Shown here piece by piece: positions 34,039-42,583 of a stretch of DNA of 46,667 nt. A program made the translations under genes and the position numbers. Within the stretch, counting starts at the first letter, position 1; every line of letters begins with the position of its first letter. This DNA comes from Pseudomonadota bacterium (GTDB lineage: Bacteria; Pseudomonadota; Gammaproteobacteria; Xanthomonadales; Xanthomonadaceae), in NCBI GenBank assembly GCA_023430045.1, contig JAEZCF010000034.1, positions 1 to 46,667 on the forward strand. The letters are read 5' to 3'. Under the pieces are notes generated by a model. That model was not told the DNA's origin. It ran no database searches and worked only from the letters and a program-made list of their open reading frames with translations.

Positions 34039-35763
34039 GTGAATGCGGTAGTGGAATCCAGCAACGCAGGCAATGCCGACACGCCGGTGATCGAAGCGCT
34101 GCTCGCGCATGGGCGGTTGAAGGACGGCGACCTGGCACGTGCGCGTACGCTGCATGCTGAATCCGGTGGCAGCCTGCTGTCGCTGCTGGTCCGTCTGGGA
34201 CTGGTGTCCGAGCGCGACCAGGCGCAGGTGACGGCTGACGTGATGGGCCTGCCATTGCTTGAAGGCCGTGACATGCCGGATGAACCGCCGCCCTCGCTGT
34301 CCGATGCCATTCCGATTCCGCTGCGCTTCCTCAAGCAGTTCCATGCCTGCCCGATCGCGCTCGATGAACATGGGCTGCAGTTGTGGCTGGCCGATGCGCA
34401 CGATCCCTATCCGGGCCAGGCCGTCGCCATGGCCATGGGCGTGCCGGTGCTGCCGCGTGTCGGCCAGCGCGCCGAGGTGGACGACCTGATCGAACGCTGG
34501 TTCGGCCAGGGCCGCAGCGCGATGGGCGCGATCGTGGAAACCGCGGACGGCGAAGGTGCGGCAGCGGATGACATCGAACACCTGCGCGACCTTGCGTCCG
34601 AAGCACCGGTCATCCGCCTGGTGAACCTGGTGATCCAGCGCGCGGTCGAGCTGCGCGCTTCGGACATCCACGTCGAACCCTTCGAAAGCCGGCTCAAGGT
34701 GCGTTACCGCGTGGACGGCGTACTGATCGATGGCGAGAGTCCACCGGCGAACCTGACCGCCGCCGTCATCAGCCGCATCAAGATCATGGCGCGCCTGAAC
34801 ATCGCCGAACGCCGCCTGCCGCAGGACGGCCGCATCATGTTGCGGGTGCAGGGCAAGGAGCTGGACCTGCGCGTCAGCACCGTGCCGACCGCGCATGGCG
34901 AGAGCGTGGTGATGCGCCTGCTCGACCGTGAGACCGTGGTGTTCGATTTTGAACGGCTGGGCTTCACCGAGGAGTTCCTGCCTGCGTTCCGCAAGGTGCT
35001 GGAGCAGCCGCACGGCATCCTGCTGGTCACCGGCCCGACCGGCTCGGGCAAGACGACCACGTTGTACACCGCGTTGAGCCAGCTCAACACCTCCGATGTC
35101 AAGATCATCACCGTCGAGGATCCGGTGGAGTACCAGATCGAGGGCATCAACCAGATCCAGGCAAAACCGCAGATCGGCCTGGATTTCGCCAATGCACTGC
35201 GCAGCATCGTCCGCCAGGACCCGGACATCATCATGATCGGCGAAATGCGCGACCTGGAAACCGCGCGCATCGCCATCCAGTCCGCGCTGACCGGCCACCT
35301 GGTGCTGTCCACGCTGCACACCAACAATGCCGCCGGCGGCATCACCCGCCTGCTGGACATGGGCGTGGAGGACTACCTGCTGACCTCCACCATCAACGGC
35401 ATCCTTGCCCAGCGTCTGGTGCGCCGTCTGGAACCGGTGCATGCCGAGCGCTACGAAGCGTCGCCGGAGGAGATCGAACGTTTCGACCTGCGTCGCCTGC
35501 AGCCCCACGGCACCATCCATCTCTACCGGCCGCGGCCCTCCGCGCTGGCACCGACGGGTTACCTGGGCCGCACCACCATCGTCGAGTTCCTGGTGATGGA
35601 CGACGAGCTGCGGCGTGCGGTGATGCGCCGCGACGGCATGGGCGAGATCGAACGCATCGCGCGCAACGGTGGCATGCGCACCATGTATGAGGATGGGCTG
35701 CTGAAGGCGCTGGCCGGCCAGACCACGCTCGAAGAGGTGCTGCGCACCACCGAGGAAGGCTGA
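34039..35763 (+). CDS. xpsE: Type II secretion ATPase XpsE
   Basis: A 574-residue cytoplasmic ATPase (GspE family) that drives assembly of the pseudopilus. An N-terminal domain (about residues 1-150) binds XpsL. The RecA-like domain has Walker A GPTGSGKTT at 332-340, the Asp box near 355-360 (VEDPVEYQ), Walker B DIIMIGEMRD at 396-405 and the His box LSTLHTNNA. The region before GYLGRTTIVEF lacks the four zinc-binding Cys usual in GspE; Arg, Pro and Ser stand there. The GTG start at 34039 has AGGAG upstream; a longer frame from 33901 runs into the REP pair. It is the first gene of the xps operon and ends two bases before xpsF. Confidence 0.94.
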   Translation: MNAVVESSNAGNADTPVIEALLAHGRLKDGDLARARTLHAESGGSLLSLLVRLGLVSERDQAQVTADVMGLPLLEGRDMPDEPPPSLSDAIPIPLRFLKQFHACPIALDEHGLQLWLADAHDPYPGQAVAMAMGVPVLPRVGQRAEVDDLIERWFGQGRSAMGAIVETADGEGAAADDIEHLRDLASEAPVIRLVNLVIQRAVELRASDIHVEPFESRLKVRYRVDGVLIDGESPPANLTAAVISRIKIMARLNIAERRLPQDGRIMLRVQGKELDLRVSTVPTAHGESVVMRLLDRETVVFDFERLGFTEEFLPAFRKVLEQPHGILLVTGPTGSGKTTTLYTALSQLNTSDVKIITVEDPVEYQIEGINQIQAKPQIGLDFANALRSIVRQDPDIIMIGEMRDLETARIAIQSALTGHLVLSTLHTNNAAGGITRLLDMGVEDYLLTSTINGILAQRLVRRLEPVHAERYEASPEEIERFDLRRLQPHGTIHLYRPRPSALAPTGYLGRTTIVEFLVMDDELRRAVMRRDGMGEIERIARNGGMRTMYEDGLLKALAGQTTLEEVLRTTEEG

Positions 35764-35765
35764 GC

Positions 35766-36986
35766 ATGCCCATGTACCGCTACAAGGCGCTGGATGCGCA
35801 TGGCGAGGTGGTGGACGGGCAGATGGAAGCGTCCAGCGAGGCTGAACTGGTGATGCGCCTGCAGGACCAGGGCCATCTGCCGATGGAGACGCGGCTGGCC
35901 GGCGAAGGCGCGCTGGACGGTGGGCGCTGGCGCACCCTGCTGCGGTCGCGCCCGCTGCAGGGTGCCGCGCTGCTGCAGTTCACCCAGCAGCTGTCCACGC
36001 TGCTGGCGGCCGGGCAGCCGCTGGACCGTGCATTGACCATCCTGTTGAGCCTGCCGGAGGACGAGCGTTCGCGGCGCGTGGTGCATGAAATCCGCGACAC
36101 CGTGCGTGGCGGTGCGCCGTTGTCCGCCGCACTGGAGCGCCAGCATGGGTTGTTTTCGCGGCTGTACGTGAACATGGTGCGAGCCGGTGAGGCGGGCGGC
36201 AGCCTGCATGAAACCCTGCAGCGGCTGGCGGATTACCTTGAACGCAGCCGTACGCTGCAGGGACGTGTGATCAACGCACTGATCTACCCGGCGATCCTGC
36301 TGCTGGTGGTGGGCGGCGCGCTGTTGTTCCTGCTGGGCTACGTGGTGCCGCAGTTCGCACAGATGTATGAAAGCCTGGACGTGGCGCTGCCATGGTTCAC
36401 GCAGTTGGTGCTGCAACTGGGCCTGCTGGTGCGCGATGGCTGGATCTTCTTCATCGTGGTGCCCGCATTGCTTGCCTGGCTGCTGGAACGCAAGGCTCGG
36501 CAGCCGGCGTTCCGGCTGGCGCTGGATGGCTGGCTGCTGCAGCGCAAGGGCATCGGCGCACTGCTGGGCAAGCTGGAAACCGCCCGCCTGGCACGTACGC
36601 TGGGCACGCTGCTGCGCAATGGCGTGCCGTTGCTCGCTGCCCTGGGCATCGCCCGCAACGTGCTCGGCAACCGCGCACTGGCGGCGGATGTGGATGTCGC
36701 CAGCGACGAGGTCAGGAACGGCAACGGGCTTTCGTCCGCCCTGGCGCGGGGCAAGCGCTTCCCGCGTCTTGCGCTGCAGATGATCCAGGTGGGCGAGGAA
36801 TCCGGCGCACTGGATGGCATGCTGCTGAAGACTGCCGATACCTTCGAACAGGAAACCGCGCGCAGCATCGACCGGCTGTTGTCGGCGATGGTCCCGGCGA
36901 TCACCCTGGTACTGGCATCGGTGGTCGGGCTGGTGATCATCGCCGTACTGGTGCCGATGTACGACCTTACCAATGCCATTGGCTGA
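35766..36986 (+). CDS. xpsF: Type II secretion inner-membrane platform protein XpsF
   Basis: A 406-residue GspF-family protein with two homologous cytoplasmic helical domains. The first contains QGAALLQFTQQLSTLLAAG and the second GKLETARLARTLGTLLRNG. Three transmembrane helices lie around residues 170-195, 218-240 and 375-400. It is the platform on which the XpsE ATPase acts and from which pseudopilins are inserted. The start MPMYRYKALDAHGE is typical. It follows xpsE after two bases and is 44 bases ahead of xpsG. Confidence 0.95.
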   Translation: MPMYRYKALDAHGEVVDGQMEASSEAELVMRLQDQGHLPMETRLAGEGALDGGRWRTLLRSRPLQGAALLQFTQQLSTLLAAGQPLDRALTILLSLPEDERSRRVVHEIRDTVRGGAPLSAALERQHGLFSRLYVNMVRAGEAGGSLHETLQRLADYLERSRTLQGRVINALIYPAILLLVVGGALLFLLGYVVPQFAQMYESLDVALPWFTQLVLQLGLLVRDGWIFFIVVPALLAWLLERKARQPAFRLALDGWLLQRKGIGALLGKLETARLARTLGTLLRNGVPLLAALGIARNVLGNRALAADVDVASDEVRNGNGLSSALARGKRFPRLALQMIQVGEESGALDGMLLKTADTFEQETARSIDRLLSAMVPAITLVLASVVGLVIIAVLVPMYDLTNAIG

Positions 36987-37030
36987 ACCCTGCGGCCATT
37001 TCTGCTTTTCCATACAAAGGAACGCTGCTG

Positions 37031-37465
37031 ATGAAACGACGTGTCATTCCCCGCATCGCCTCGGCGCGCCGACAGGCCGGCATGAGCCTGCTGGAGATCA
37101 TCATCGTCATCGTGCTGATCGGCGCGGTGCTGACCCTGGTGGCCAGCCGCGTGCTGGGCGGTGCCGACCGCGGCAAGGCCAACATCGCCAAGGCGCAGGT
37201 TCAGACCGTGGCCAGCAAGATCGACAACTACCGGCTGGATACCAACCGGCTTCCCGCCAAGCTCGACGAACTGGTCACGCAGCCGGCCAGCGTCAATGGC
37301 TGGATGGGACCGTATGCGAAGGCATCGGACCTCGACGATCCCTGGGGTCGCCCGCTCGAATACCGTGCACCGGGAGACAACCAGGACTACGAACTGATCA
37401 GCCTGGGGAAGGATGGCAAGCCCGGTGGCAGCAGTTTCGATGCGGACATCCGCTACGAACAGTGA
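37031..37465 (+). CDS. xpsG: Major pseudopilin XpsG
   Basis: A 144-residue major subunit of the pseudopilus. The prepilin peptidase site is AG|MSLLEIIIVIVLIG at residues 17/18 with Glu at +5 of the mature protein. The C-terminal part has the GspG features of a conserved YRLDTNRLPAKLDELV and a DDPWGRPLEYR loop, plus GKDGKPGGSSFDADI, where calcium is bound in this family. A ribosome binding site AAGGA precedes the ATG at 37031. The stop overlaps the xpsH start. Confidence 0.95.
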   Translation: MKRRVIPRIASARRQAGMSLLEIIIVIVLIGAVLTLVASRVLGGADRGKANIAKAQVQTVASKIDNYRLDTNRLPAKLDELVTQPASVNGWMGPYAKASDLDDPWGRPLEYRAPGDNQDYELISLGKDGKPGGSSFDADIRYEQ

Positions 37466-37959
37466 GTGTGACGGGCGTGGCCATCGTATCCATCAGCCAG
37501 CGCGGTGCGCATGTGCGGGCGCGGGGCATGTCGCTGCTGGAGATGCTGCTGGTCATTGCCCTGATCGCTGCCGTGGGCCTGCTGACGGCGGGCATGTTCT
37601 CGCGCGGCGTGGGTGGCATGCAGCTGCGTTCGGCGGGCAAGGACATCGCCAACCAGCTGCGGCAGACCCGCGCCGAGGCCATCGCCCGCGGCACACCGCA
37701 GCGCTTGGCCATCGCGCCCCGCGAGCACCGCTGGGAAAGCACGACGGGACGCCATGGCACGCTGCCGGACGCCTTGCGGATCGAATTCGAAGGTGCTGCC
37801 CAGCTGCAGCGGCGTAGCGATGAAGGAACGATCGAGTTCCACCCCGACGGCGGCAGCAGCGGCGGGCGCATAGTGCTCCAGCAGGGCAGCACGCGCTGGC
37901 GCATCGATGTCGGCTGGCTGACCGGCGAAGTGACATCGCGGCCAGAGACCGTGCCATGA
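37462..37959 (+). CDS. xpsH: Minor pseudopilin XpsH
   Basis: A 165-residue GspH-family minor pseudopilin. The prepilin site is RARG|MSLLEMLLVIALIA, with Glu at +5. The globular part (about residues 45-165) is variable, with NQLRQTRAEAIARGTPQRL as a typical GspH helix. The GTG at 37462 overlaps the xpsG stop; another GTG two codons later is possible. It overlaps xpsI by four bases (ATGA). Confidence 0.92.
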   Translation: MSVTGVAIVSISQRGAHVRARGMSLLEMLLVIALIAAVGLLTAGMFSRGVGGMQLRSAGKDIANQLRQTRAEAIARGTPQRLAIAPREHRWESTTGRHGTLPDALRIEFEGAAQLQRRSDEGTIEFHPDGGSSGGRIVLQQGSTRWRIDVGWLTGEVTSRPETVP

Positions 37960-38426
37960 CGTCCCCGCCATCCTCGCGGTATCGCCGGCGCGTGCAGTCA
38001 CCGAAGCTGCGGGCACGCGGCTTCACCCTGCTGGAGGTACTGGTCGCGTTCGCGCTGCTCGCGGTGGCACTCACACTGTTGCTGGGCACGTTGTCCGGCG
38101 CCGCCCGCCAGGTGGGTGAGGCGGACCTGCGATCGCGGGCGGTACTGCACGCACAGTCGTTGCTTGCCACTACCGGCGTGCAGGCTCCGCTGCAGGAAGG
38201 CCGGCGCGACGGACAGTGGGAAGACGGACGTTACCAGTGGACGCTGCAGGTGCAGCCGTACGTGGAACCACGCGCGACGAATGCCGCGTCCGCGTCTGTT
38301 GACGCCATCGGCGTGCCACGCCTGCTTGAGCTGCGGTTGCAGGTCCGTTGGAGCCAGCAACGCGGCGGTCAATTTGAATGGCGCACGTTGCGGCTGGTGC
38401 TGCCACCGGTGGAGGGCGCGCCATGA
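37956..38426 (+). CDS. xpsI: Minor pseudopilin XpsI
   Basis: A 156-residue GspI-family minor pseudopilin that with J and K forms the pseudopilus tip. The prepilin site is RARG|FTLLEVLVAFALLAV, with Glu at +5, after an unusually long basic leader of about 23 residues. The rest is a small globular domain. It overlaps xpsH and xpsJ at ATGA junctions, indicating coupled translation. Confidence 0.9.
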   Translation: MTSPPSSRYRRRVQSPKLRARGFTLLEVLVAFALLAVALTLLLGTLSGAARQVGEADLRSRAVLHAQSLLATTGVQAPLQEGRRDGQWEDGRYQWTLQVQPYVEPRATNAASASVDAIGVPRLLELRLQVRWSQQRGGQFEWRTLRLVLPPVEGAP

Positions 38427-39070
38427 CCCGCCGTGCATCGGGCTTCACCCTCATCGAAGTGCTGCTGGCCACCGCGCTGCTGGCGGGCGGCCTGGCGCTG
38501 GCGTTCGTCACCGTGCGTTCGGCGATGACCATCAGCCAGCGTGGCGAGGCGATGGCGGCCGACAACGAGCGCATGCGCGCCGTGCAGGGTCTGCTGCGGC
38601 GCCAGCTTTCGCAGGCCCTTCGTAGTCCGATCGAACCGCTGGATCCTGCGCGCGAGCCGCTGTACTTCGCGGGCGAAGCGCAGCGGCTGCGGTTCGTATC
38701 GGAATTACCGGGCTATCTGGGGCGTGGCGGCGCGTATGTGCATGATCTGCAGGTGGTGCGTGCCGGGCAGGGCGTACGTCTGCAGCTTGGGCTGGTGATG
38801 GTGCAGAACGGTGAGCAGCTGCCGGAAGTGCCCGCGCGACCGCCGGAACGACTGGTCGACGGACTGCGTCGGGTGACCCTGCGCTACCGCGGTATCGACG
38901 CAACCAGTGGACAGCTCACCGACTGGCTGCCTGCATGGGAGGACACCCGTCGCCTGCCGCTGCTGGTATCGATGCAGGTGGAGCCGATGCGGGGCGCGCC
39001 GTGGCCGGAACTGGTGGTCGCTCTGGAAGCGGCCGGCCAGTCGCAGCCGGGACAGGGGCAGACGCCGTGA
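38423..39070 (+). CDS. xpsJ: Minor pseudopilin XpsJ
   Basis: A 215-residue GspJ-family minor pseudopilin. The prepilin site is RRASG|FTLIEVLLATALLA, with Glu at +5. The helix continues into RMRAVQGLLRRQLSQALR, a typical GspJ segment, and the globular part follows with PLYFAGEAQRLRFVSELPGY. The ATG at 38423 overlaps the xpsI stop. The stop overlaps the xpsK GTG. Confidence 0.92.
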   Translation: MTRRASGFTLIEVLLATALLAGGLALAFVTVRSAMTISQRGEAMAADNERMRAVQGLLRRQLSQALRSPIEPLDPAREPLYFAGEAQRLRFVSELPGYLGRGGAYVHDLQVVRAGQGVRLQLGLVMVQNGEQLPEVPARPPERLVDGLRRVTLRYRGIDATSGQLTDWLPAWEDTRRLPLLVSMQVEPMRGAPWPELVVALEAAGQSQPGQGQTP

Positions 39071-39945
39071 TCGGCGCGCAGGGGAGCCATGAGCAGGGTG
39101 CGGCACTGGTACTGGTGCTGTGGCTGGTGGCGCTGTTGACCGCGCTGGTTGGCGCATTCGCGCTCTCCGCACGCATCGAGCACCTGCAACAGCGCGTGCA
39201 GGATGAAGCCGGACGCGCGCAGGAAGTAGGCCGCGCGGGTGTCGCCTATGCGATGTCGCGCCTGCGCGCTGATCCCTTGCGGCCACCGTGGCAGCCGGAT
39301 GGCCGCAGCTATCGCTGGCGCTATGACGGCGTGCAGGTGGACATCCGTGTGGAGGATGAAAGCGGCAAGGTCAACATCAACCTCGCCGATCCCGCGCTGC
39401 TGCAGGCCTTCCTGCAGGCGATGGAGGTGCCGGCCGACCAGGCCGGCCGCCTTGCGGGCGCGATCACTGACTGGCGCGATGCGGACGATCTGAGCCCGCC
39501 GGGAGGCGGTGCCGAGGCTGCGGACTATGTCGCTGCCGGACTGCCGTACGGGCCGCGCAATGGTCCCTTCGAGACGCTCGGTGAACTGCAGCGGGTGCTG
39601 GGAATGACACCGGAACTGTTCCAGAGCATGCGCCCGTTCATCACCCTGCATGGCCGCCAATCCCGCCCGGATCCGCGTTTCGCGCAGGGGCCGGTACTCC
39701 TTGCGCTGGGCCTGGACGCGGACACAATACTCGCCCAGCGCAGGCAGCAGCAGACCGATCCTGACGGCGTGCCGGGCGCCTCCGCTTTCGCCGGTGGCAG
39801 TGGCACCTATAGTATCGAGTGCCGCGTATCGGATGAGCGCGGACGCATCGCGCTCAGCCGCGCGGTGGTACGCAACGGTCGCAGTGGGACGACCGGACAG
39901 GCCTACACAATGCTTCAATGGGAGCAGGGAATGACGTCGCAATGA
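39067..39945 (+). CDS. xpsK: Minor pseudopilin XpsK
   Basis: A 292-residue large pseudopilin that caps the pseudopilus. The prepilin-like segment EQG|AALVLVLWLVALLTA lacks Glu at +5, as is normal for GspK. The GspK core is visible as VRVEDESGKVNINLADPALL-type sequence around residues 95-115, then AITDWRDADDLSPPGGGAE and FETLGELQRVLGM. The GTG at 39067 overlaps the xpsJ stop. The stop overlaps the xpsL start (ATGA). Confidence 0.93.
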   Translation: MIGAQGSHEQGAALVLVLWLVALLTALVGAFALSARIEHLQQRVQDEAGRAQEVGRAGVAYAMSRLRADPLRPPWQPDGRSYRWRYDGVQVDIRVEDESGKVNINLADPALLQAFLQAMEVPADQAGRLAGAITDWRDADDLSPPGGGAEAADYVAAGLPYGPRNGPFETLGELQRVLGMTPELFQSMRPFITLHGRQSRPDPRFAQGPVLLALGLDADTILAQRRQQQTDPDGVPGASAFAGGSGTYSIECRVSDERGRIALSRAVVRNGRSGTTGQAYTMLQWEQGMTSQ

Positions 39946-41111
39946 CAGCAATGCAGGACGGATTCAGGCAGCTTGCCGGGCAGCTTGCCCCGCGCGCCAG
40001 CCATTTCCTGCGCTGGTGGCGGGCTTCGCTGCTGGCCTGGCTGCCGGCGCGCTGGCAGTGGGCGCTCGGCTGGGCGCCGGCGCGCCTGTTGCTGCAGGTG
40101 GAGGCTGATCGCCTGCGGCTCATCCGCGAGGTCGATCTGCTGCGCACCGATGTCGCGCAGTTGTCGTGGCCCTGCGACGTGGCCGCGTTGCCGCAGGTGC
40201 TGGAGCCGCGCCTGCATCGCCTGCCCCGGTTCTGGCTGCTGCCCGCCGACCAGGTGCTGCGGCGCACCCTGCGCCTGCCGACCGCCGCTGCCGGTCGGCT
40301 GCAGGACGTGATGGCTTTCGAGATCGACCGGCAGACTCCGTTCAACGCCAGCCAGGTGACGTTCGACGTGCGCGCGCTGGGCGCGGTGTCGCCCGAACAG
40401 CTGGACGCCGAACTGGTGGTGCTGCCGCTGGCGCGGCTGGACCACTGGCGGCAGGCGACCGGCACCTGGGCGGACGCCGTGAGCGGTATCGACGTGGTGG
40501 ATTCCGCCGGCACGCCACTGCGGGTCAACCTGCTGCCGCTAGCGCAGCGCCAGCGCACGCGTAATCCGCAGCGTCGCATGGAACTGCTGCTGGCCTGTGG
40601 CGCGGTTGTGATGCTGATGCTGGCCGGCAGCCAGCTGCTGGACAACCGCGAACGGGCCGCAGACGCCCTGCGCGGTGACGTAGAGCGCAGTGCCCGCAGC
40701 GCACGTGGCGTGGCCGACGAGCGAGCACAGCTGCAGGCGCTGGTGGATGGCGCCTCGTTCCTGGACGCGCAGCGCGCGCAGCGCCCGCCCATGCTGGCGG
40801 TCTGGAACGAACTGAGCCGGTTGCTGCCCGATGGCACGTATCTGGAAAAGATCGGCGTGGAAGGCGACCAGCTGCAGCTCATCGGCCTGAGCCGCGAGGC
40901 GAACCAGCTGGTGCCGCTGTTGCAGCCGTCTCCACTATGGCAGCGCGTCAACCTGACAGGCGTACTGCAGGCCGATGGCACGGCGGGCGGCCGCGACCGC
41001 TTCACCATGACCGCGATGTTGCGTCCGACGGCTGCTGCGGCCGCTCCCGCTGGTGCACCCGCCGACGATGCGAAGGAGGCGGCAGATGCCGATGCCACCG
41101 ACCGCCCGTGA
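39942..41111 (+). CDS. xpsL: Type II secretion protein XpsL
   Basis: A 389-residue bitopic inner-membrane protein that links the cytoplasmic XpsE ATPase to XpsM. The N-terminal 200 or so residues are the cytoplasmic actin-like domain, where PADQVLRRTLRLPTAAAGRL and VMAFEIDRQTPF are recognisable GspL/PilM-type stretches. A single transmembrane helix (MELLLACGAVVMLMLAGSQL) lies around residues 212-231. The periplasmic part resembles PilN-like ferredoxin folds (LLPDGTYLEKIGVEGDQLQL). The C-terminus is Ala/Asp-rich. The ATG at 39942 overlaps the xpsK stop. Confidence 0.92.
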   Translation: MTAMQDGFRQLAGQLAPRASHFLRWWRASLLAWLPARWQWALGWAPARLLLQVEADRLRLIREVDLLRTDVAQLSWPCDVAALPQVLEPRLHRLPRFWLLPADQVLRRTLRLPTAAAGRLQDVMAFEIDRQTPFNASQVTFDVRALGAVSPEQLDAELVVLPLARLDHWRQATGTWADAVSGIDVVDSAGTPLRVNLLPLAQRQRTRNPQRRMELLLACGAVVMLMLAGSQLLDNRERAADALRGDVERSARSARGVADERAQLQALVDGASFLDAQRAQRPPMLAVWNELSRLLPDGTYLEKIGVEGDQLQLIGLSREANQLVPLLQPSPLWQRVNLTGVLQADGTAGGRDRFTMTAMLRPTAAAAAPAGAPADDAKEAADADATDRP

Positions 41112-41802
41112 CCGCTGGCTGGCGCTGGCCCTGTTGCTGGCCGTGCTCGCGCTGGGCTATGTGCTGCTGGTGCATCCGTGGTTCACGGTGCCATGGCGTG
41201 CCATCGACCAGGAAATCGCAGCGTTGCAGGAACGCCGGCAACGCGTGCAGGCGCAGCTGGACCAGCAACCACAGGTGGAAGCACGCCTGCGCGAGGTCCG
41301 TGATCGCCTGGGCCAACGCCCCGGCTTCCTGCCCGAATCCACGGCCGAAGGCGCGGCGGCCGCCCTTGGCGCGCGCGTGCAGGATGTGGTGCTGTCGGCC
41401 AGTCCAGGCAATCGTGCCTGCGTGGTGAGCAATCGCACGCCCATGCCGGACAACCGCAGCGATGCCGCCTACGCGCGGGTGGCCATGCAGGTGCGCCTGC
41501 GCTGCGGGGTGGACGAAATGGCCACCGTGCTGCACGCACTGGAAACCGGCACGCCCCGCCTGTTTGTCGAGAACCTCAACCTGCTGGCACAGCGTTACCA
41601 GCAATCCCCGGATGAGTCGGGAACCGGGCTGGATGTGTCCTTCGAACTGGTCGGTTATCTGCAGCCGGCATCCGCTGCGGCGATGACGCTACTGCCGCCG
41701 GCGGTGCCGCAACCATCGCCGCAGGCGGATGAGGTTCCACCCGTGCCGAACGATGATGCGGCCGACGGCATGACCGAAGGAGGTAGTGGCGATGAAGCCT
41801 GA
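41086..41802 (+). CDS. xpsM: Type II secretion protein XpsM
   Basis: A 238-residue GspM-type protein with a short cytoplasmic start, one transmembrane helix (LALALLLAVLALGYVLLVHP, about residues 11-30), a coiled-coil segment (LQERRQRVQAQLDQQPQVEA) and a periplasmic domain. It stabilises XpsL and contacts XpsN. The ATG at 41086 has a perfect AAGGAGG six bases upstream, which decides against the longer frame from 41053. The start lies 26 bases inside the xpsL end. The C-terminal 50 residues are Pro/Asp-rich and probably flexible. Confidence 0.9.
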   Translation: MPMPPTARDRWLALALLLAVLALGYVLLVHPWFTVPWRAIDQEIAALQERRQRVQAQLDQQPQVEARLREVRDRLGQRPGFLPESTAEGAAAALGARVQDVVLSASPGNRACVVSNRTPMPDNRSDAAYARVAMQVRLRCGVDEMATVLHALETGTPRLFVENLNLLAQRYQQSPDESGTGLDVSFELVGYLQPASAAAMTLLPPAVPQPSPQADEVPPVPNDDAADGMTEGGSGDEA

Positions 41803-42574
41803 CCGCCTGGGTGTACGTGGTGCGATCCTGCTGGGCACGGCGATGCTGGCCGCACTGTTCTGGCTGGCGACCCTGCTGGGGTTGGGAGAGCAGATTCCGC
41901 ACCAGGATGCCGCGCGCGTGACCATCCCTGTCCTGCCGGCGCTTGCCACTGCCGCTCCGGATGCGATGATCGCGCCGGGCAGCTTTGCCGCGGTCATCGA
42001 ACGACCCGTATTTGCAACTGATCGGCGCCCGCATCCGTTTCGCCTTGTTGGCCCGGAAGCGGTGACCAGCGCCGCGCTGCGTCTGACCGGCGTGCTGCTG
42101 GCCGGGGACTTCGGCCTGGCAACACTGACCAGCGAACAGAATCGTTCCCTGCGGCTGCGCCTGAATGGCGAGGCGGTGGAAGGATGGCAACTGCTTGCGC
42201 TGGAGCCACGCCGGGCCACGGTTCTGGGTCCCGATGGTGCGCAGGTGCTGGAACTGTCGGTGTTCGATGGCCAGGGTGGGGAGCCGCCGACCCCGCTGCG
42301 CGATCCGCATGCACGGCAGGGCGGCGCCGCTGCGCCCGTGCCGCTGCCTGCGCAGGCCTCCGGGCAGGCGTCCATCAGCGAAAGGTCGCAGCCCGTACCG
42401 CCTGCGGCTGCGGCGCCAGTCCCAGGTTCCCAGGAGCCACCCCCGAACCAGAACCAGGGCCCCAGCGAAGAACAGATGCGTGCCATCCGCGAACGGATCC
42501 GCGCCCGTCGTGAACAGCTGCAACAGCAACAACGCCAGTCGACGCCATCCCCTGCCGGCGCCGCCAACCCTTAG
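41792..42574 (+). CDS. xpsN: Type II secretion protein XpsN
   Basis: A 260-residue bitopic protein with a single N-terminal helix (GAILLGTAMLAALFWLATLL) and a periplasmic domain beginning FAAVIERPVFATDRRP, a homology-region-like motif shared with GspC. The RLTGVLLAGDFGLATLTSEQ region follows. In the Xps system this protein takes the place of GspC, connecting the L-M platform to the secretin D; no gspC is found in the operon. From about residue 170 it is Pro/Gln-rich and ends in an Arg/Gln coiled stretch. The ATG at 41792 has AAGGAGG eight bases before it and overlaps the end of xpsM. Confidence 0.88.
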   Translation: MKPDRLGVRGAILLGTAMLAALFWLATLLGLGEQIPHQDAARVTIPVLPALATAAPDAMIAPGSFAAVIERPVFATDRRPHPFRLVGPEAVTSAALRLTGVLLAGDFGLATLTSEQNRSLRLRLNGEAVEGWQLLALEPRRATVLGPDGAQVLELSVFDGQGGEPPTPLRDPHARQGGAAAPVPLPAQASGQASISERSQPVPPAAAAPVPGSQEPPPNQNQGPSEEQMRAIRERIRARREQLQQQQRQSTPSPAGAANP

Positions 42575-42583
42575 AGTGAAAGC

